A stretch of DNA of 22,137 nucleotides from a virus, in IMG/VR virus record IMGVR_UViG_3300037189_001537, positions 1 to 22,137 of that record; one strand, given 5' to 3'. The notes under the pieces were generated by a model. The model saw only the letters and a list, made by a program, of their open reading frames with translations, did not search any database and was not told where the DNA came from. Of the stretch, positions 7,585 to 16,199 are shown piece by piece (within the stretch, counting starts at the first letter, position 1; each line of letters starts with the position of its first letter). Made by a program: the position numbers and the translations under genes.

Positions 7585-10266
7585 ATGCCTCGTGATTACA
7601 ACCCACCACCAGTAGCGCTATCCCCCACAGGCGGGGTAGGGATGATTCCTGTTTATCAGGAAACTCGTGCTGGCAATACATTGATGGGGTATCAGCCTGA
7701 CCCTAACTATGTTCCTCCTCTTATTGAAAAGCCAAAGCCAGCATCCATACTTGCGTTGGAACAACAGCTTGGTGGGACTTTTGAACCTGTTTACGAAAGC
7801 AAACAAATTTCTGGCCCACACGGTTCAACACAAACAGTTAGTTACGGTGAACCAACGGGATACCGTATTGACCCCGGCAACAGCACCTATGTAAATTTTG
7901 ATGCCAGTGGTAATTACACTGGAACACAAAAACGTGGTGGCGCTCTCAGTGGTTTTGAGCCTCTTATTGGTGCAGCGTTAAATTTTATTATCCCCGGTGT
8001 TGGAAGCGCTATTTCTGAAGCACTTGTTGGTGCTGGTGTTGTTGCGGCTGGTACTGTTGCAGATGCACTTGGTGCTGCTATTGCCAATACAGCGGTGTCA
8101 GTAGCGCAAGGACAATCGTTGGACAGGGCGCTTACTAACGCTGTTGTTGGTACTGCAATCAACACTGGCTCTCAGCAAGTTGCTAATGCAGTCAATGAAA
8201 TTATTGGTAGTCCAGCAGTATCAAACGCTATTGTTTCTACTGCTGCCTCTGCTGTTAAAACTGCGGCTGGTGGTGGTAGTGCAGATGATATTGCAAGAGC
8301 AGCTACAGCCGGTCTTGTAAGTTCTTCTGCACAGTCCGCATACAACAATGCAGTTACAGATGCCAGCCCCCAAACAGCACAAGTTATAGGTTCTGCTACT
8401 GCTGGTGCTGTCACTGGAGGTGCTACTGGCGCTGTTACTGGTGCGTTAAATACTTTAGCAGGGCAAGCTGCAACTACAAAGCCAACTACAACGCCGGTTG
8501 CAGAAACAACTATAAGCGGACAAGACGTATTAACAGCGTTTGATGACGCTGCTAAAGCTGATTACAGGAACGCATCTACTGCGTTTGCTGGCCCTGCCGC
8601 TGCATTAATAGGTGAACTTCCTGCTGCTGCGGCTGAGACACAGGCATTGCTTGCCCGTCTTGCAGCTACACCAGCCGGACAAGAAGCATTGCGGCAAGCA
8701 GCAAGTACAAGTCAAAAAATTGCATCAGCGTTAGTTGCTACTGGAATTATCTCGGCTACCGCTCTAAGCGGATTTATTGGTGGTCAGTCTCTAGTGCCAA
8801 AAGCACAAACAGACATGACAACTAGAAATCCCGGCTTTGATTTGATTCCTACAACTGGTGGTGACCCCGGTACGGCAGCAGCAGCAAGAACTACTTTTGC
8901 ACAGACAGACCCTCGCCTTATTACCGCAGACACAGTTACAGAATTACCGCCTGTAACTATTGATGTCCAACGTGTTTCTCAAAACCTTGGCATTACAAGA
9001 CAACAGGCTCAAGAACTACAAAACACCAACAGGTCTTTGTTTGATTTGTTTAGCCAGTCTGATTTGCCTGAGTTTACCGCTGCCTCTCTTGAGACTATGC
9101 CTCTCAGAGACAGGTTGATGTTAGAAAACATCTTAGCTGGAAACACAGGTCAAGGTGGTGTGTACGGTGAAACCACAGGTACAACAACTCCAGCAGCAGA
9201 GCCTACTGCGTCTGGTGAGAACACTGTAATTGCTGTAGATGCAACTTCTGGTAATGCTCTAATTATGAGTTCAACAGGTGTTGTGTCTACTGTAAAAGTT
9301 GACCCAAGCACAACTGTTGGTTCTGTTATTGTGTACAACCCAGACACAAGGACAGTAGTAAACCCAACAACAAATGTAACTACATCTTCGGACACGGGTG
9401 CAACTGTCTCGCCTACTACTACGGCGACTACATCACCTACTACTACGGCAACTGAATACACTGACCAACAAATTCTTGATGCAATTAGAGAGTCGATTGC
9501 TCAAGGGTTTACACCAGAACAAATTTCTGAAGGTTTAGCAAGATATGGGGTTGACACAACAAGAAGTACGCAATTACTTGATTCTGTCAAACCATCTACT
9601 ACACCTACAACAAGTGTTTCTCCAACTACGTCAGTTTCTCCAACTACATTAGTTGAGCCAACCACATCAGTTGCGCCTACGGTTAAGCCTACTACAATTC
9701 CTTCTCCCATTGTTGACCCTATTATTGACCCTACGGTTGAACCTACAACTACAACAAGACCAACATTAAAACCGCCTACTGTTGACCCGACTATTACGGT
9801 TACAACGACACCAAAGCCTACTGTACCGCCTACAGTTTTACCTACGGTTTCACCTACGGTTTCACCTACGCCAATTGTTGACCCAAGACCTCCTACCGTT
9901 AAACCTACTCCTACGTTTACAATTAAGCCTACGGTTAAACCTACAACTACCGTTAAACCTACCGTTGAACCTACGGTTAAGCCAACTGTAACGTCTACAT
10001 CAACTGTAACGCCTACACCAACGCCTACAACCACAATTAAGCCAACAACAACTACAAGTCCAACTCCGACAATCAAGCCAACTGTTGTTACAGTACGTCC
10101 AACTGTGCCGCCTACTGTTAGGCCAACATCAAGAGTTTTGGCAGACGCATTGAGCATAGCCCCTTACCGGGGGGCTGGCGAGATAGAAGACCCGTCAACG
10201 GGCAAGAAACGTAGAAACGTGTGGAATGAAGAATCACTGCGTCTAAAAGACGCGCTAGGAATCTAA
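7585..10266 (+). CDS. Large internal/ejection-type virion protein with Pro/Thr-rich tail
   Basis: An 893-residue protein. After a Pro-rich N-terminus, residues 124-175 (GFEPLIGAALNFIIPGVGSA and following) and later Ala/Gly-rich stretches to about 300, and again near 380-400, are hydrophobic and glycine-zipper-like, as in proteins that phages push into the cell envelope. Residues about 624-665 (EYTDQQILDAIRESIAQGFT and following) form a small helical domain. About 180 residues (669-848) are degenerate Pro-Thr repeats (VKPT, VEPT, VSPT). The C-terminus (AGEIEDPSTGKKRRNVWNEE, SLRLKDALGI) is a conserved tail I recognise from environmental phages. Position before the other internal proteins suggests a virion component; ejection is inference. 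Confidence 0.6.
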   Translation: MPRDYNPPPVALSPTGGVGMIPVYQETRAGNTLMGYQPDPNYVPPLIEKPKPASILALEQQLGGTFEPVYESKQISGPHGSTQTVSYGEPTGYRIDPGNSTYVNFDASGNYTGTQKRGGALSGFEPLIGAALNFIIPGVGSAISEALVGAGVVAAGTVADALGAAIANTAVSVAQGQSLDRALTNAVVGTAINTGSQQVANAVNEIIGSPAVSNAIVSTAASAVKTAAGGGSADDIARAATAGLVSSSAQSAYNNAVTDASPQTAQVIGSATAGAVTGGATGAVTGALNTLAGQAATTKPTTTPVAETTISGQDVLTAFDDAAKADYRNASTAFAGPAAALIGELPAAAAETQALLARLAATPAGQEALRQAASTSQKIASALVATGIISATALSGFIGGQSLVPKAQTDMTTRNPGFDLIPTTGGDPGTAAAARTTFAQTDPRLITADTVTELPPVTIDVQRVSQNLGITRQQAQELQNTNRSLFDLFSQSDLPEFTAASLETMPLRDRLMLENILAGNTGQGGVYGETTGTTTPAAEPTASGENTVIAVDATSGNALIMSSTGVVSTVKVDPSTTVGSVIVYNPDTRTVVNPTTNVTTSSDTGATVSPTTTATTSPTTTATEYTDQQILDAIRESIAQGFTPEQISEGLARYGVDTTRSTQLLDSVKPSTTPTTSVSPTTSVSPTTLVEPTTSVAPTVKPTTIPSPIVDPIIDPTVEPTTTTRPTLKPPTVDPTITVTTTPKPTVPPTVLPTVSPTVSPTPIVDPRPPTVKPTPTFTIKPTVKPTTTVKPTVEPTVKPTVTSTSTVTPTPTPTTTIKPTTTTSPTPTIKPTVVTVRPTVPPTVRPTSRVLADALSIAPYRGAGEIEDPSTGKKRRNVWNEESLRLKDALGI
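9589..10131 (+). repeat. Degenerate Pro-Thr coding repeats
   Basis: Short repeats of the type CCTACGGTTAAA / CCTACAACTACA encode PTVKPT, PTTTVKPT and PTVSPT units over about 180 codons. Periods vary (mostly 4-6 residues), and codons for the same residues differ, so protein composition seems to be kept rather than DNA identity. The encoded segment should be extended and unstructured. It would be a good target for O-glycosylation or proline hydroxylation if such enzymes act on it. Confidence 0.75.
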
Positions 10267-10268
10267 TC

Positions 10269-11309
10269 ATGGTATCAGCAGTCAGAAAACTAACTTCTGT
10301 TGGCGGCGATGTCCGTCAAATTGCCCGGCTCTTGCAAAAGAAAGCCCCGCCCGGTCACATGCTTGCGTATATCAACCAAGAGGAAGCAGACCTGTTGAAA
10401 GCACGGGGAGGCTCTGGCAAACCACACGCAGATACAGGCATTCCGTCTTACGATGAAGAAGGTGAAGGTGCTGCTTACAAATACCAGCCCCAAGACTACA
10501 GCAACCCTCCTGCTGAGTACACACCGGGTACACCGGCTGCTGCCGCTCAAGACGTAATTCCCGTTGAAGTTGGGCCTACTCAGGGTGCGTATGTTCCAGA
10601 ATACACCCCGGCAGAACAATATGCACAGTACGGTGCTGGCAGACAAGCTGCGGAAGCATTCCGTCCTGAGTTCACTGTGCCACAACAATATCAGCAATAT
10701 GGCGCTGGTAGACAGTACGCAGACCAAGCGGCTGCGTTAGGCGCAATACAACCAACAGAAGCAAAAGCGGGTTTTAATTTAGCAGATGAAGTTAAAAAAC
10801 TGAATCTTAGTGAAGACACGTTGAAAAAATTAGGCATTGGAGGTCTGCAAGCACTTGTTGGCGGTTATCAAGCACAACAAGCCGCTCGTGCTGGACAAGC
10901 TGGCAAGGAAGAGATGGCGGCTATGGCTGCACCTTACCGGGCGCAAGCACAAGAAATGATTGCAAAAGCACAACGTGGGGAACTTACTCCTGTTGGTCAA
11001 CAGCAATTGCAAGCAGTGCAAGCACAGGCGGCGCAGGGTGCGGAGAAACGTGGCGGTGTAGGCGCACAGCAAGCGGCAGCGCAAGTAGAGGCTTTCCGTC
11101 AGCAGTTGTTGCAACAGCAGTATGACTACGGTCTGAAACTGTCTGGCATTGCTGACAACATCATGACCGGCGCTATCAAGGTTGGTATGCAAGCTGACCA
11201 GTACGTTAACCAGTTGACCAGCAACTACTTCAACAACATTGCCAGAACAATGTATGGCGCTGCACCGCAAGTAGCTGGCGCACCCTCTGGAACACCGGGA
11301 GTACCATGA
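10269..11309 (+). CDS. Internal virion protein with GGSG motif
   Basis: A 346-residue protein. Residues 30-62 (HMLAYINQEEADLLKARGGS, then GKPHADTGIPSYD) carry a motif of the form H-x-N-x-x-E-A-x-x-L-K-x-x-GGSG plus G-x-P-x-Y/F, recurrent in internal proteins of environmental phages. Residues 111-153 hold a duplicated PAEQYAQYGAGRQ / PQQYQQYGAGRQ unit. The second half is Gln/Ala-rich and helical (AQAQEMIAKAQRGELTPVGQ, QLLQQQYDYGLKLSGIADN). This composition matches core or ejection proteins. It starts 2 bases after the previous stop, and its stop overlaps the next start (ATGATG). The exact role is unknown. Confidence 0.6.
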   Translation: MVSAVRKLTSVGGDVRQIARLLQKKAPPGHMLAYINQEEADLLKARGGSGKPHADTGIPSYDEEGEGAAYKYQPQDYSNPPAEYTPGTPAAAAQDVIPVEVGPTQGAYVPEYTPAEQYAQYGAGRQAAEAFRPEFTVPQQYQQYGAGRQYADQAAALGAIQPTEAKAGFNLADEVKKLNLSEDTLKKLGIGGLQALVGGYQAQQAARAGQAGKEEMAAMAAPYRAQAQEMIAKAQRGELTPVGQQQLQAVQAQAAQGAEKRGGVGAQQAAAQVEAFRQQLLQQQYDYGLKLSGIADNIMTGAIKVGMQADQYVNQLTSNYFNNIARTMYGAAPQVAGAPSGTPGVP

Positions 11310-12781
11310 TGGCTACCGCTACTCTGAAATCAATTACAGGGGTTACAGACCCCATTCAAGAACTCACCAAAAAGCGGGAATCCGCTATGGGAGAAGAGTT
11401 AGGTGCTGGTCAAAAACTGCAAGAGTTAGAAACCAAAAAAGCTGAATCTGAGGCAAAACGCACTGCTGAACAAGCACAATCAAAAGTTCAAGCAACAGAA
11501 GAACTTACGCAACGTCAAGCAGAACGTGAAGCGCCTATCCGTGAACAAAAGGGTATGGTTGACAAGGCTTTGATGGAAGAACACTTTGCCCCTAGCAAAG
11601 AGAATCTTCAAGACCAAGCTGCCCTGTTTTCTCTGATTAACGTGATTGGTTTTGCTATCGGTGCTGGCGGCAAACAAAACGCTATGCAAGCTATGCACGC
11701 CATGAACGGCATGTTGGAAGGACACCAAAAAGGCCGTGCTGACATATTCAAAGAAGAGCAAGTAAGGTTTGACAAAAACTTTAAGGCGCTTCAACAGAAA
11801 GCTAATTTCTTAGAAACAGAGTTAAAGCACTCGCTGGAAGAGTTTACCCGCGACAAACGTGCTGCTGACGAACGTGCTGGCGCTGCTTTTGCGGCGGCTG
11901 GTGCTGACTTTATGAAAACGTATGCAGAGAAGAATGGTCTTGTTGCTGCGTATGAAAGAGCAAAAGAAGTCAGGAAATCTTTGGACAAAGCTATTGAAGG
12001 CGAACGTCTTAGGAAAGAACGTATAGAAGACAAAGTAGATTCTGAGCAAAGAGCGGCAACTCAAAGAGAATTTGAACGCCGTCAACGTGTTTTGGACAGA
12101 GAACAAGAGATGAGGCTTGCTGCTCAACTTAAAGCAGAAGGCAAGTCAGAGCGTGTAACGCAACAGACCATGATGGCGCAACGTGCTGTTAATGCTTTGG
12201 GTGGCGTAGCTTCTGCCGTAGAGTCTATTAAAGAATTGCCAGCCGGAACAACTACTGGCATATTGCCTAATTTGCAAACAAAAGATGGCATGACAAATTA
12301 TGTCCGCAACACAATTGGAAGAAAAGTAGCTTCCAAAGAAGCTGACATGTTAAACACTTTGTTTACTGGTGTTGGACGCAACCTTGCGTCTATTGAAGCA
12401 AGCGGTGCAGCAAGTGGTTTGTCTGAACTTTCCAAACAAATGCAAAGTGGTACATACATTAATTCTGGTGTAGATGACCCATACAAAGTTGCTCTTAAAC
12501 TTGCTGACATTCGTCGTATTGCTGTTGAGAATATTCAGCCAGCAATTGATTCTGGTTTGATGCCAAAAGGTCAAGCAGAAACAGCAAGAAAACTTGTTGA
12601 ACGTATTGAAGCAGCAATTCCGTATACAACTCTCGACGTTGTTAAAGCGGCTGGCGGTGGCAGACAAACAATTGGAGAAGCAACAAGTGCTGCGGTCAAC
12701 AAAGGAAAGTCTGACGTATTCACCGATGCAGATGAAAAACGATTAAGAGAACTTGAGGAGAAGGCCCGTGGCGCTAAGTGA
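11306..12781 (+). CDS. Coiled-coil internal virion protein
   Basis: A 491-residue, highly charged helical protein. Coiled coil is likely at about residues 15-90 (Glu/Lys/Gln-rich) and 145-290 (AADERAG, RLRKERIEDKVDSEQRAATQ, EFERRQRVLDREQEMRLAAQ). A short hydrophobic segment at 107-121 (LFSLINVIGFAIGAG) interrupts the first half. The C-terminal 200 residues are helical and globular and end TDADEKRLRELEEKARGAK. Position among internal proteins suggests part of the core or ejection apparatus. The ATG at 11306 overlaps the previous stop; a second ATG at 11309 is equally usable. Confidence 0.6.
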   Translation: MMATATLKSITGVTDPIQELTKKRESAMGEELGAGQKLQELETKKAESEAKRTAEQAQSKVQATEELTQRQAEREAPIREQKGMVDKALMEEHFAPSKENLQDQAALFSLINVIGFAIGAGGKQNAMQAMHAMNGMLEGHQKGRADIFKEEQVRFDKNFKALQQKANFLETELKHSLEEFTRDKRAADERAGAAFAAAGADFMKTYAEKNGLVAAYERAKEVRKSLDKAIEGERLRKERIEDKVDSEQRAATQREFERRQRVLDREQEMRLAAQLKAEGKSERVTQQTMMAQRAVNALGGVASAVESIKELPAGTTTGILPNLQTKDGMTNYVRNTIGRKVASKEADMLNTLFTGVGRNLASIEASGAASGLSELSKQMQSGTYINSGVDDPYKVALKLADIRRIAVENIQPAIDSGLMPKGQAETARKLVERIEAAIPYTTLDVVKAAGGGRQTIGEATSAAVNKGKSDVFTDADEKRLRELEEKARGAK

Positions 12782-14207
12782 CCAAGAAGAATTAGAGATG
12801 TTGCGTTTGCGTAAACAAAAAGCTACGCAATCTCAAGAGCCTAAAGAACCTACTTTTGGTGAAAAAGCAGGGGCTGGTTTGTATGGCGCGGTCACTGGTT
12901 TTGTTGGTGGCCCCGGTGAATTAGAGAAATTTGGTGCTGACGTTGTTCCTGAGTTTCTTGGTTTGCGCGACAAAGCAGAGACTGAGAAATTTAGAAAAGA
13001 GGGCGGCGTATTTGGGACTGGCAGAGAAACTATCCTTCCCACTACGGAAGAAGCGCAGAAAGTTCTAAGTAAGGTTGGCATCCAAAAACCAAGAGAAGAA
13101 GTATCTGGCTATCAAACAGCCGGTGAAATTCTTGGTGGCCTTGGCACATCCCTTCCCGGTCTTGTCAAAGGCGGCGTAAAAGCAGTATTGGGCGCACCTT
13201 CTAAAACAAGCGGAGCCTATGCAAAAGCGGCAGAGGACTTGGGATTCAAACTATCTCCGGCCCAAGTACGGCAAGATGTTCCGCTGCCGTCTAAAGGCGC
13301 ATCTTTCTTTTCTGAAGAAAATCAAGCCCTTGCTAACCGCTTGGCATCTAAAGCCACTGGAAAAGAAGCCACTGAAATTAATCCTGAGTTTATTCGCAGC
13401 CGGTTAAAAGACATTGGTGAAGAATTTAACAAGCTGTACAAAGGCAGAGACTTTAATATTGATGAAGAAGCAGTTGGTGCATTGAAGTCAATGGCAAACA
13501 ATGAAATGCAGTTGCCAGTTAACGCACAAGTTAATGCAGTAAAGAAAACAGCCCAATCTGTGCTGGACAACTATGAATCTCTTACACGGGCATCTGGTGC
13601 AAAGCCAAGCACTTTTGCCATACAAGGAGATGCACTGCAACGCATCCGTTCTGACTTGATGGCAAGTGCGCGGTCTGCCACCAACAGGCAAGATGCTCAC
13701 CAAATATACGAACTCATAGACGTTATTGATAAATCTGTTGCCAAAAACCATCCTGAGATTGCTGCCAAACTTGCAGAAATTAGACCTCAATACCGAAACA
13801 CAGTGGTATTGGAAGACTTGCTAAGAGGCAACGGAATCCAGCAGGGAAACATTAGCCTTGAGAAGTTGGGCAACATGCTTGGTCAGCGCCGCAGCGGTGT
13901 ACGCCGTGGTGCAGCCGGTGACATTGACCAGCTTGGCGAGATGGGACGGGAATTGAAATTACGCGCTCGGTGGGAAACCGCAGGGCGTGGCGCTACCGGC
14001 GGCGAGGATGTTCTTGGTAAAGCCTTGGGTACAGGCGCGGATGTGGCCTCTGCCCTGACAGGAACCAGAACCCGTGCAGCCAGAGCCTTGCAACGTGCTT
14101 ATGAGAAGAACCCCACTTTGCTGCCTCCCAAGGTAGGAAAGTATGTTCCCCCCGGGCTTCCTGCTGCTACCGCTGCTGGCACATTGACCAGACCCCTACA
14201 GGATTAA
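12768..14207 (+). CDS. Internal/ejection-type virion protein (GTG start)
   Basis: A 479-residue protein (MALSDQEELEMLRLRKQKAT start). The N-terminal 160 residues are Gly/Pro-rich with short hydrophobic stretches (GAGLYGAVTGFVGGPGELEK, AGEILGGLGTSLPGLVKGG). The rest is helical (QIYELIDVIDKSVAKNHPEI, RARWETAGRG). GTG at 12768 is chosen because GGAG lies 7 bases before it; a TTG at 12753 would extend it by 5 codons. It overlaps the preceding gene by 14 bases. Size, helicity and place as last of four large proteins fit an ejection or core protein; the family is not identified. Confidence 0.6.
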   Translation: MALSDQEELEMLRLRKQKATQSQEPKEPTFGEKAGAGLYGAVTGFVGGPGELEKFGADVVPEFLGLRDKAETEKFRKEGGVFGTGRETILPTTEEAQKVLSKVGIQKPREEVSGYQTAGEILGGLGTSLPGLVKGGVKAVLGAPSKTSGAYAKAAEDLGFKLSPAQVRQDVPLPSKGASFFSEENQALANRLASKATGKEATEINPEFIRSRLKDIGEEFNKLYKGRDFNIDEEAVGALKSMANNEMQLPVNAQVNAVKKTAQSVLDNYESLTRASGAKPSTFAIQGDALQRIRSDLMASARSATNRQDAHQIYELIDVIDKSVAKNHPEIAAKLAEIRPQYRNTVVLEDLLRGNGIQQGNISLEKLGNMLGQRRSGVRRGAAGDIDQLGEMGRELKLRARWETAGRGATGGEDVLGKALGTGADVASALTGTRTRAARALQRAYEKNPTLLPPKVGKYVPPGLPAATAAGTLTRPLQD

Positions 14208-14209
14208 CC

Positions 14210-14416
14210 ATGAGTAAGAAGTCAAAAGGCATCAACCCGGAACTGGAAGCGGCTATTAACAGCTTGATGGCATCTGTTACCAATGACCCTACCGCTAGCA
14301 TCACGGACAAGATGCGGGTGATTGACCGCGCTTTGAAGCTGGAGCAACTCAAGCTGAAGGACTCAGATTCTGAGTGGGGCAGTGGTTTTGGGTTAGACGA
14401 TGATGATGAGAAGTGA
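14210..14416 (+). CDS. Small acidic conserved phage protein
   Basis: A 68-residue protein with a basic start (MSKKSKGINPELEAAINSLM), a helical core (TDKMRVIDRALKLEQLKLKD) and an acidic end (SGFGLDDDDEK). The D-x-x-x-V-x-D-R-A-L-K-L-E-x-x-K-L-K core with a GSGF tail recurs in small proteins of environmental podoviruses. It is vaguely like the small terminase of T7-type phages, but similarity is too slight for a call. AGGA precedes the ATG. Confidence 0.65.
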   Translation: MSKKSKGINPELEAAINSLMASVTNDPTASITDKMRVIDRALKLEQLKLKDSDSEWGSGFGLDDDDEK

Positions 14417-14454
14417 TAAGATGATTACTTCAAAACCAGTAGAGGGTATTCATC

Positions 14455-14688
14455 ATGGATGCAACAGCAGTCGTACGCATAGCGTTAGGTGTCATATCAG
14501 ACCGTCTAATCACTATACTCGCTCTTCTAACTTCGTTCGGTCTTGGATGCTGGACGATGTGGGGGCTGGGATGGGAGCGTGTCTCGGCACTAGCAATTTA
14601 TGTAGTTTTCGCGTATCTTGTAGTAACCGCAAAGGAGAAAAGTAATGTCAGTACAACGTCCTCACGACATCAATCAGCAGATAGCTAA
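14455..14688 (+). CDS. Small two-TM membrane protein
   Basis: A 77-residue protein with two membrane segments, at about residues 17-39 (RLITILALLTSFGLGCWTMW) and 42-58 (RVSALAIYVVFAYLVV), then a polar tail (KEKSNVSTTSSRHQSADS). The second segment and tail resemble conserved small membrane proteins in phage late regions. GAGGG is about 9 bases before the ATG. The last 44 bases overlap the next gene, which has its own good ribosome site, so the polar tail may be under little selection. A holin or accessory lysis role is possible but unproven. Confidence 0.6.
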   Translation: MDATAVVRIALGVISDRLITILALLTSFGLGCWTMWGLGWERVSALAIYVVFAYLVVTAKEKSNVSTTSSRHQSADS

Positions 14689-14854
14689 GTCAACCCGTCC
14701 TCAGTTGCCCCGTGACGGCAGCAAAGGCATGGAACGTTGGGAGCCGGGTCAACTTCCTAAAGGTGGTTATCGCGCTGTGTTTGACTTCTCAGAAACACCT
14801 AGTTATGACACTAAGAAAAGCCCCACTTCTGGCGGCGGGTGCAAGGTGTACTAA
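14645..14854 (+). CDS. Small conserved phage protein, function unknown
   Basis: A 69-residue protein (MSVQRPHDINQQIAKSTRPQ; PKGGYRAVFDFSETPSYDTK; ends SGGGCKVY). It is polar, Pro/Gly-rich and without membrane segments. AAAGGAGAAAAGT precedes the ATG, a strong ribosome site. Its stop TAA overlaps the next ATG (TAATG). No domain is recognised. Confidence 0.65.
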   Translation: MSVQRPHDINQQIAKSTRPQLPRDGSKGMERWEPGQLPKGGYRAVFDFSETPSYDTKKSPTSGGGCKVY

Positions 14855-15204
14855 TGGCTAACAATATTGCTTTCCAAGCACAAGGAAAGACGTATAAGGC
14901 TAACGTCACTACGGCTTCCCAGACCATTTCTATTGTTGCTGACAGTCCTTGCAATCAATTGTTAGTGGCTAACCACCAGCCATCTGGCGCTACTGGACAG
15001 CCGGTGTACTTTGTTGTGAGCGCAAACTCTAGTGTGACTTGCACTTTGCCAACTAACGGTTCTCCGCAATACGCATTGGTTTCTGTGCCAGCAAGCACTA
15101 GGGTGTATACCGTACCCACTCAATTTGGTTCTGCCAATCTGTACATTGCATTCATTGGAGAAGCTGCTTCTGAATGCTACTTTACGCCGGGTGAAGGCGT
15201 ATAA
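14854..15204 (+). CDS. Small beta-rich virion-type protein
   Basis: A 116-residue protein (MANNIAFQAQGKTYKANVTT start; LYIAFIGEAASECYFTPGEG near the end). It appears to be all beta: short Ser/Thr/Val strands, including FVVSANSSVTCTLPT and VPASTRVYTVPTQFG. The overall design and terminal TPG-E-G parallel the protein at 6109. I recognise both types from structural regions of environmental phages. Start 14854 forms TAATG with the previous stop and is preferred over an upstream in-frame start. A virion decoration role is a guess. Confidence 0.65.
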   Translation: MANNIAFQAQGKTYKANVTTASQTISIVADSPCNQLLVANHQPSGATGQPVYFVVSANSSVTCTLPTNGSPQYALVSVPASTRVYTVPTQFGSANLYIAFIGEAASECYFTPGEGV

Positions 15205-15213
15205 GGTGTAACT

Positions 15214-15687
15214 GTGATTGACCCCGTCACAGCTTTTGCGACAGCCCAAGCCGCAATAAAAGGGGTACAAGCAGCAATCAAAATGGGTAAGGACATCCAC
15301 GCTATTAGCGGGGAGATGATGCGCTTCTTTGAGGCCAAGGATGTTGTCCAAAGGGAAGCATCTAAGCCTAAGTCTATCTTTGCCAAGTCTGACACTGCAC
15401 AAGCTTTTGAGATTGTCATGAATGCCAAGCGGCTGGATGACGCTGAGAAAGAATTGAATCAATGGATGGTTCTCTCTGGTCACGCAGACCTCTGGCAGCA
15501 GCTTCTAATTGAGCGCAACAACATACAGCAACGCCGAAAGAAGCAAGAAATATTGGATGAAAAGAACGCTGCTGAAAAGAAAAAAGAGATGGATGAACTC
15601 ATCAACTGGCTTCTTGGAGGAGGCATCGTAATGTTGATTGCAGGGTTTTCCCTATGGTGGTTGTCAATTTTGATGGAGAAGCACTAA
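15214..15687 (+). CDS. Conserved phage protein with C-terminal TM segment
   Basis: A 157-residue protein starting at GTG with AAGGTG upstream. The N-terminus (MIDPVTAFATAQAAIKGVQA) and the helical middle (AISGEMMRFFEAKD, TAQAFEIVMNAKRLDDAEKE) are a recurrent pattern in environmental phages. A charged coil (NNIQQRRKKQEILDEKNAAE) leads into a membrane segment at about residues 130-153 (LLGGGIVMLIAGFSLWWLSI). It sits directly before the holin with a TAATG overlap, so a lysis-linked or membrane-anchoring role is suggested. Topology differs from a classic i-spanin, which has its membrane segment at the N-terminus. Confidence 0.65.
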   Translation: MIDPVTAFATAQAAIKGVQAAIKMGKDIHAISGEMMRFFEAKDVVQREASKPKSIFAKSDTAQAFEIVMNAKRLDDAEKELNQWMVLSGHADLWQQLLIERNNIQQRRKKQEILDEKNAAEKKKEMDELINWLLGGGIVMLIAGFSLWWLSILMEKH

Positions 15688-16199
15688 TGATTCCTATAGT
15701 TGCGTCATTGCTTGGAACCCTTGCTGAGAACGGATTAGGATTACTGTCCTCTGCCATTCAAGCCAAGGGCAAGGAAGTAGTTGAGAACACGTTTGGCATC
15801 AAGATTCCAGATGCTCCTACCCCAGAAGATGTTGCCAAGCTGCGCCAGCTTCAATTTGACCATGAAGAACGTTTGATAGAACTTGGCATCCAAAAAGCCC
15901 GGATGGAACTAGATACCCTAAAGGTCTTTGCACAAGCAGCACAGAATGAAGACAACAACGTATCTGACCGCTGGAAATCAGATATGGGTTCAGACTCTTG
16001 GTTGTCCAAGAACATACGGCCCTTGAGCCTTGTAGCCATTTTTATGGGCTATTTCTTGTTTGCAATGATGTCAGCGTTTGGTCTAAACGCCAATCAAAGC
16101 TACGTCACCCTGCTTGGCAATTGGGGAATGCTCATCATGGGAGCCTACTTTGGCGGCAGAACCATTGAGAAACTTGCAGACATAAGGGGTGCAAAATGA
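15687..16199 (+). CDS. Holin, GTA-type three-TM family
   Basis: A 170-residue protein of the GTA_holin_3TM type. It has a hydrophobic N-terminal segment (MIPIVASLLGTLAENGLGLL), a long charged helical region (about 40-100), and then DRWKSDMGSDSWLSKNIRPL followed by two membrane segments (SLVAIFMGYFLFAMMSAFG and LGNWGMLIMGAYFGGRTIEK). The W-x-S-D-x-x-S-x-S-W-L-x-x-N-x-R-P-x region before the second TM is characteristic. It permeabilises the inner membrane so the adjacent endolysin can reach the wall. Start 15687 forms TAATG with the previous stop, and its end overlaps the endolysin start (ATGA). Confidence 0.85.
   Translation: MIPIVASLLGTLAENGLGLLSSAIQAKGKEVVENTFGIKIPDAPTPEDVAKLRQLQFDHEERLIELGIQKARMELDTLKVFAQAAQNEDNNVSDRWKSDMGSDSWLSKNIRPLSLVAIFMGYFLFAMMSAFGLNANQSYVTLLGNWGMLIMGAYFGGRTIEKLADIRGAK

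Noticed and set aside
9501-10157. 218-residue open frame on the - strand, rich in Val, Gly and Thr
   Set aside because: It is the antisense of the Pro/Thr repeat region. Periodic codons keep stops out of the opposite strand, and its repetitive VGLTVG composition follows from that.
10290-11270. Two open frames of about 145 residues on the - strand
   Set aside because: Antisense to the Gln/Ala-rich internal protein; no ribosome sites and protein sequence unlike any family.
14210-14416. Small terminase subunit
   Set aside because: Only slight resemblance in a short helix, and no large terminase gene is inside the window to support it.
14400-14645. 81-residue + frame overlapping two small genes
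   Set aside because: It overlaps the two-TM protein gene almost entirely in another frame; the TM protein has the better ribosome site and a coherent sequence.
15214-15687. Spanin subunit
   Set aside because: It lies before the holin and has a membrane segment, but that segment is C-terminal and no outer-membrane lipoprotein partner is visible.
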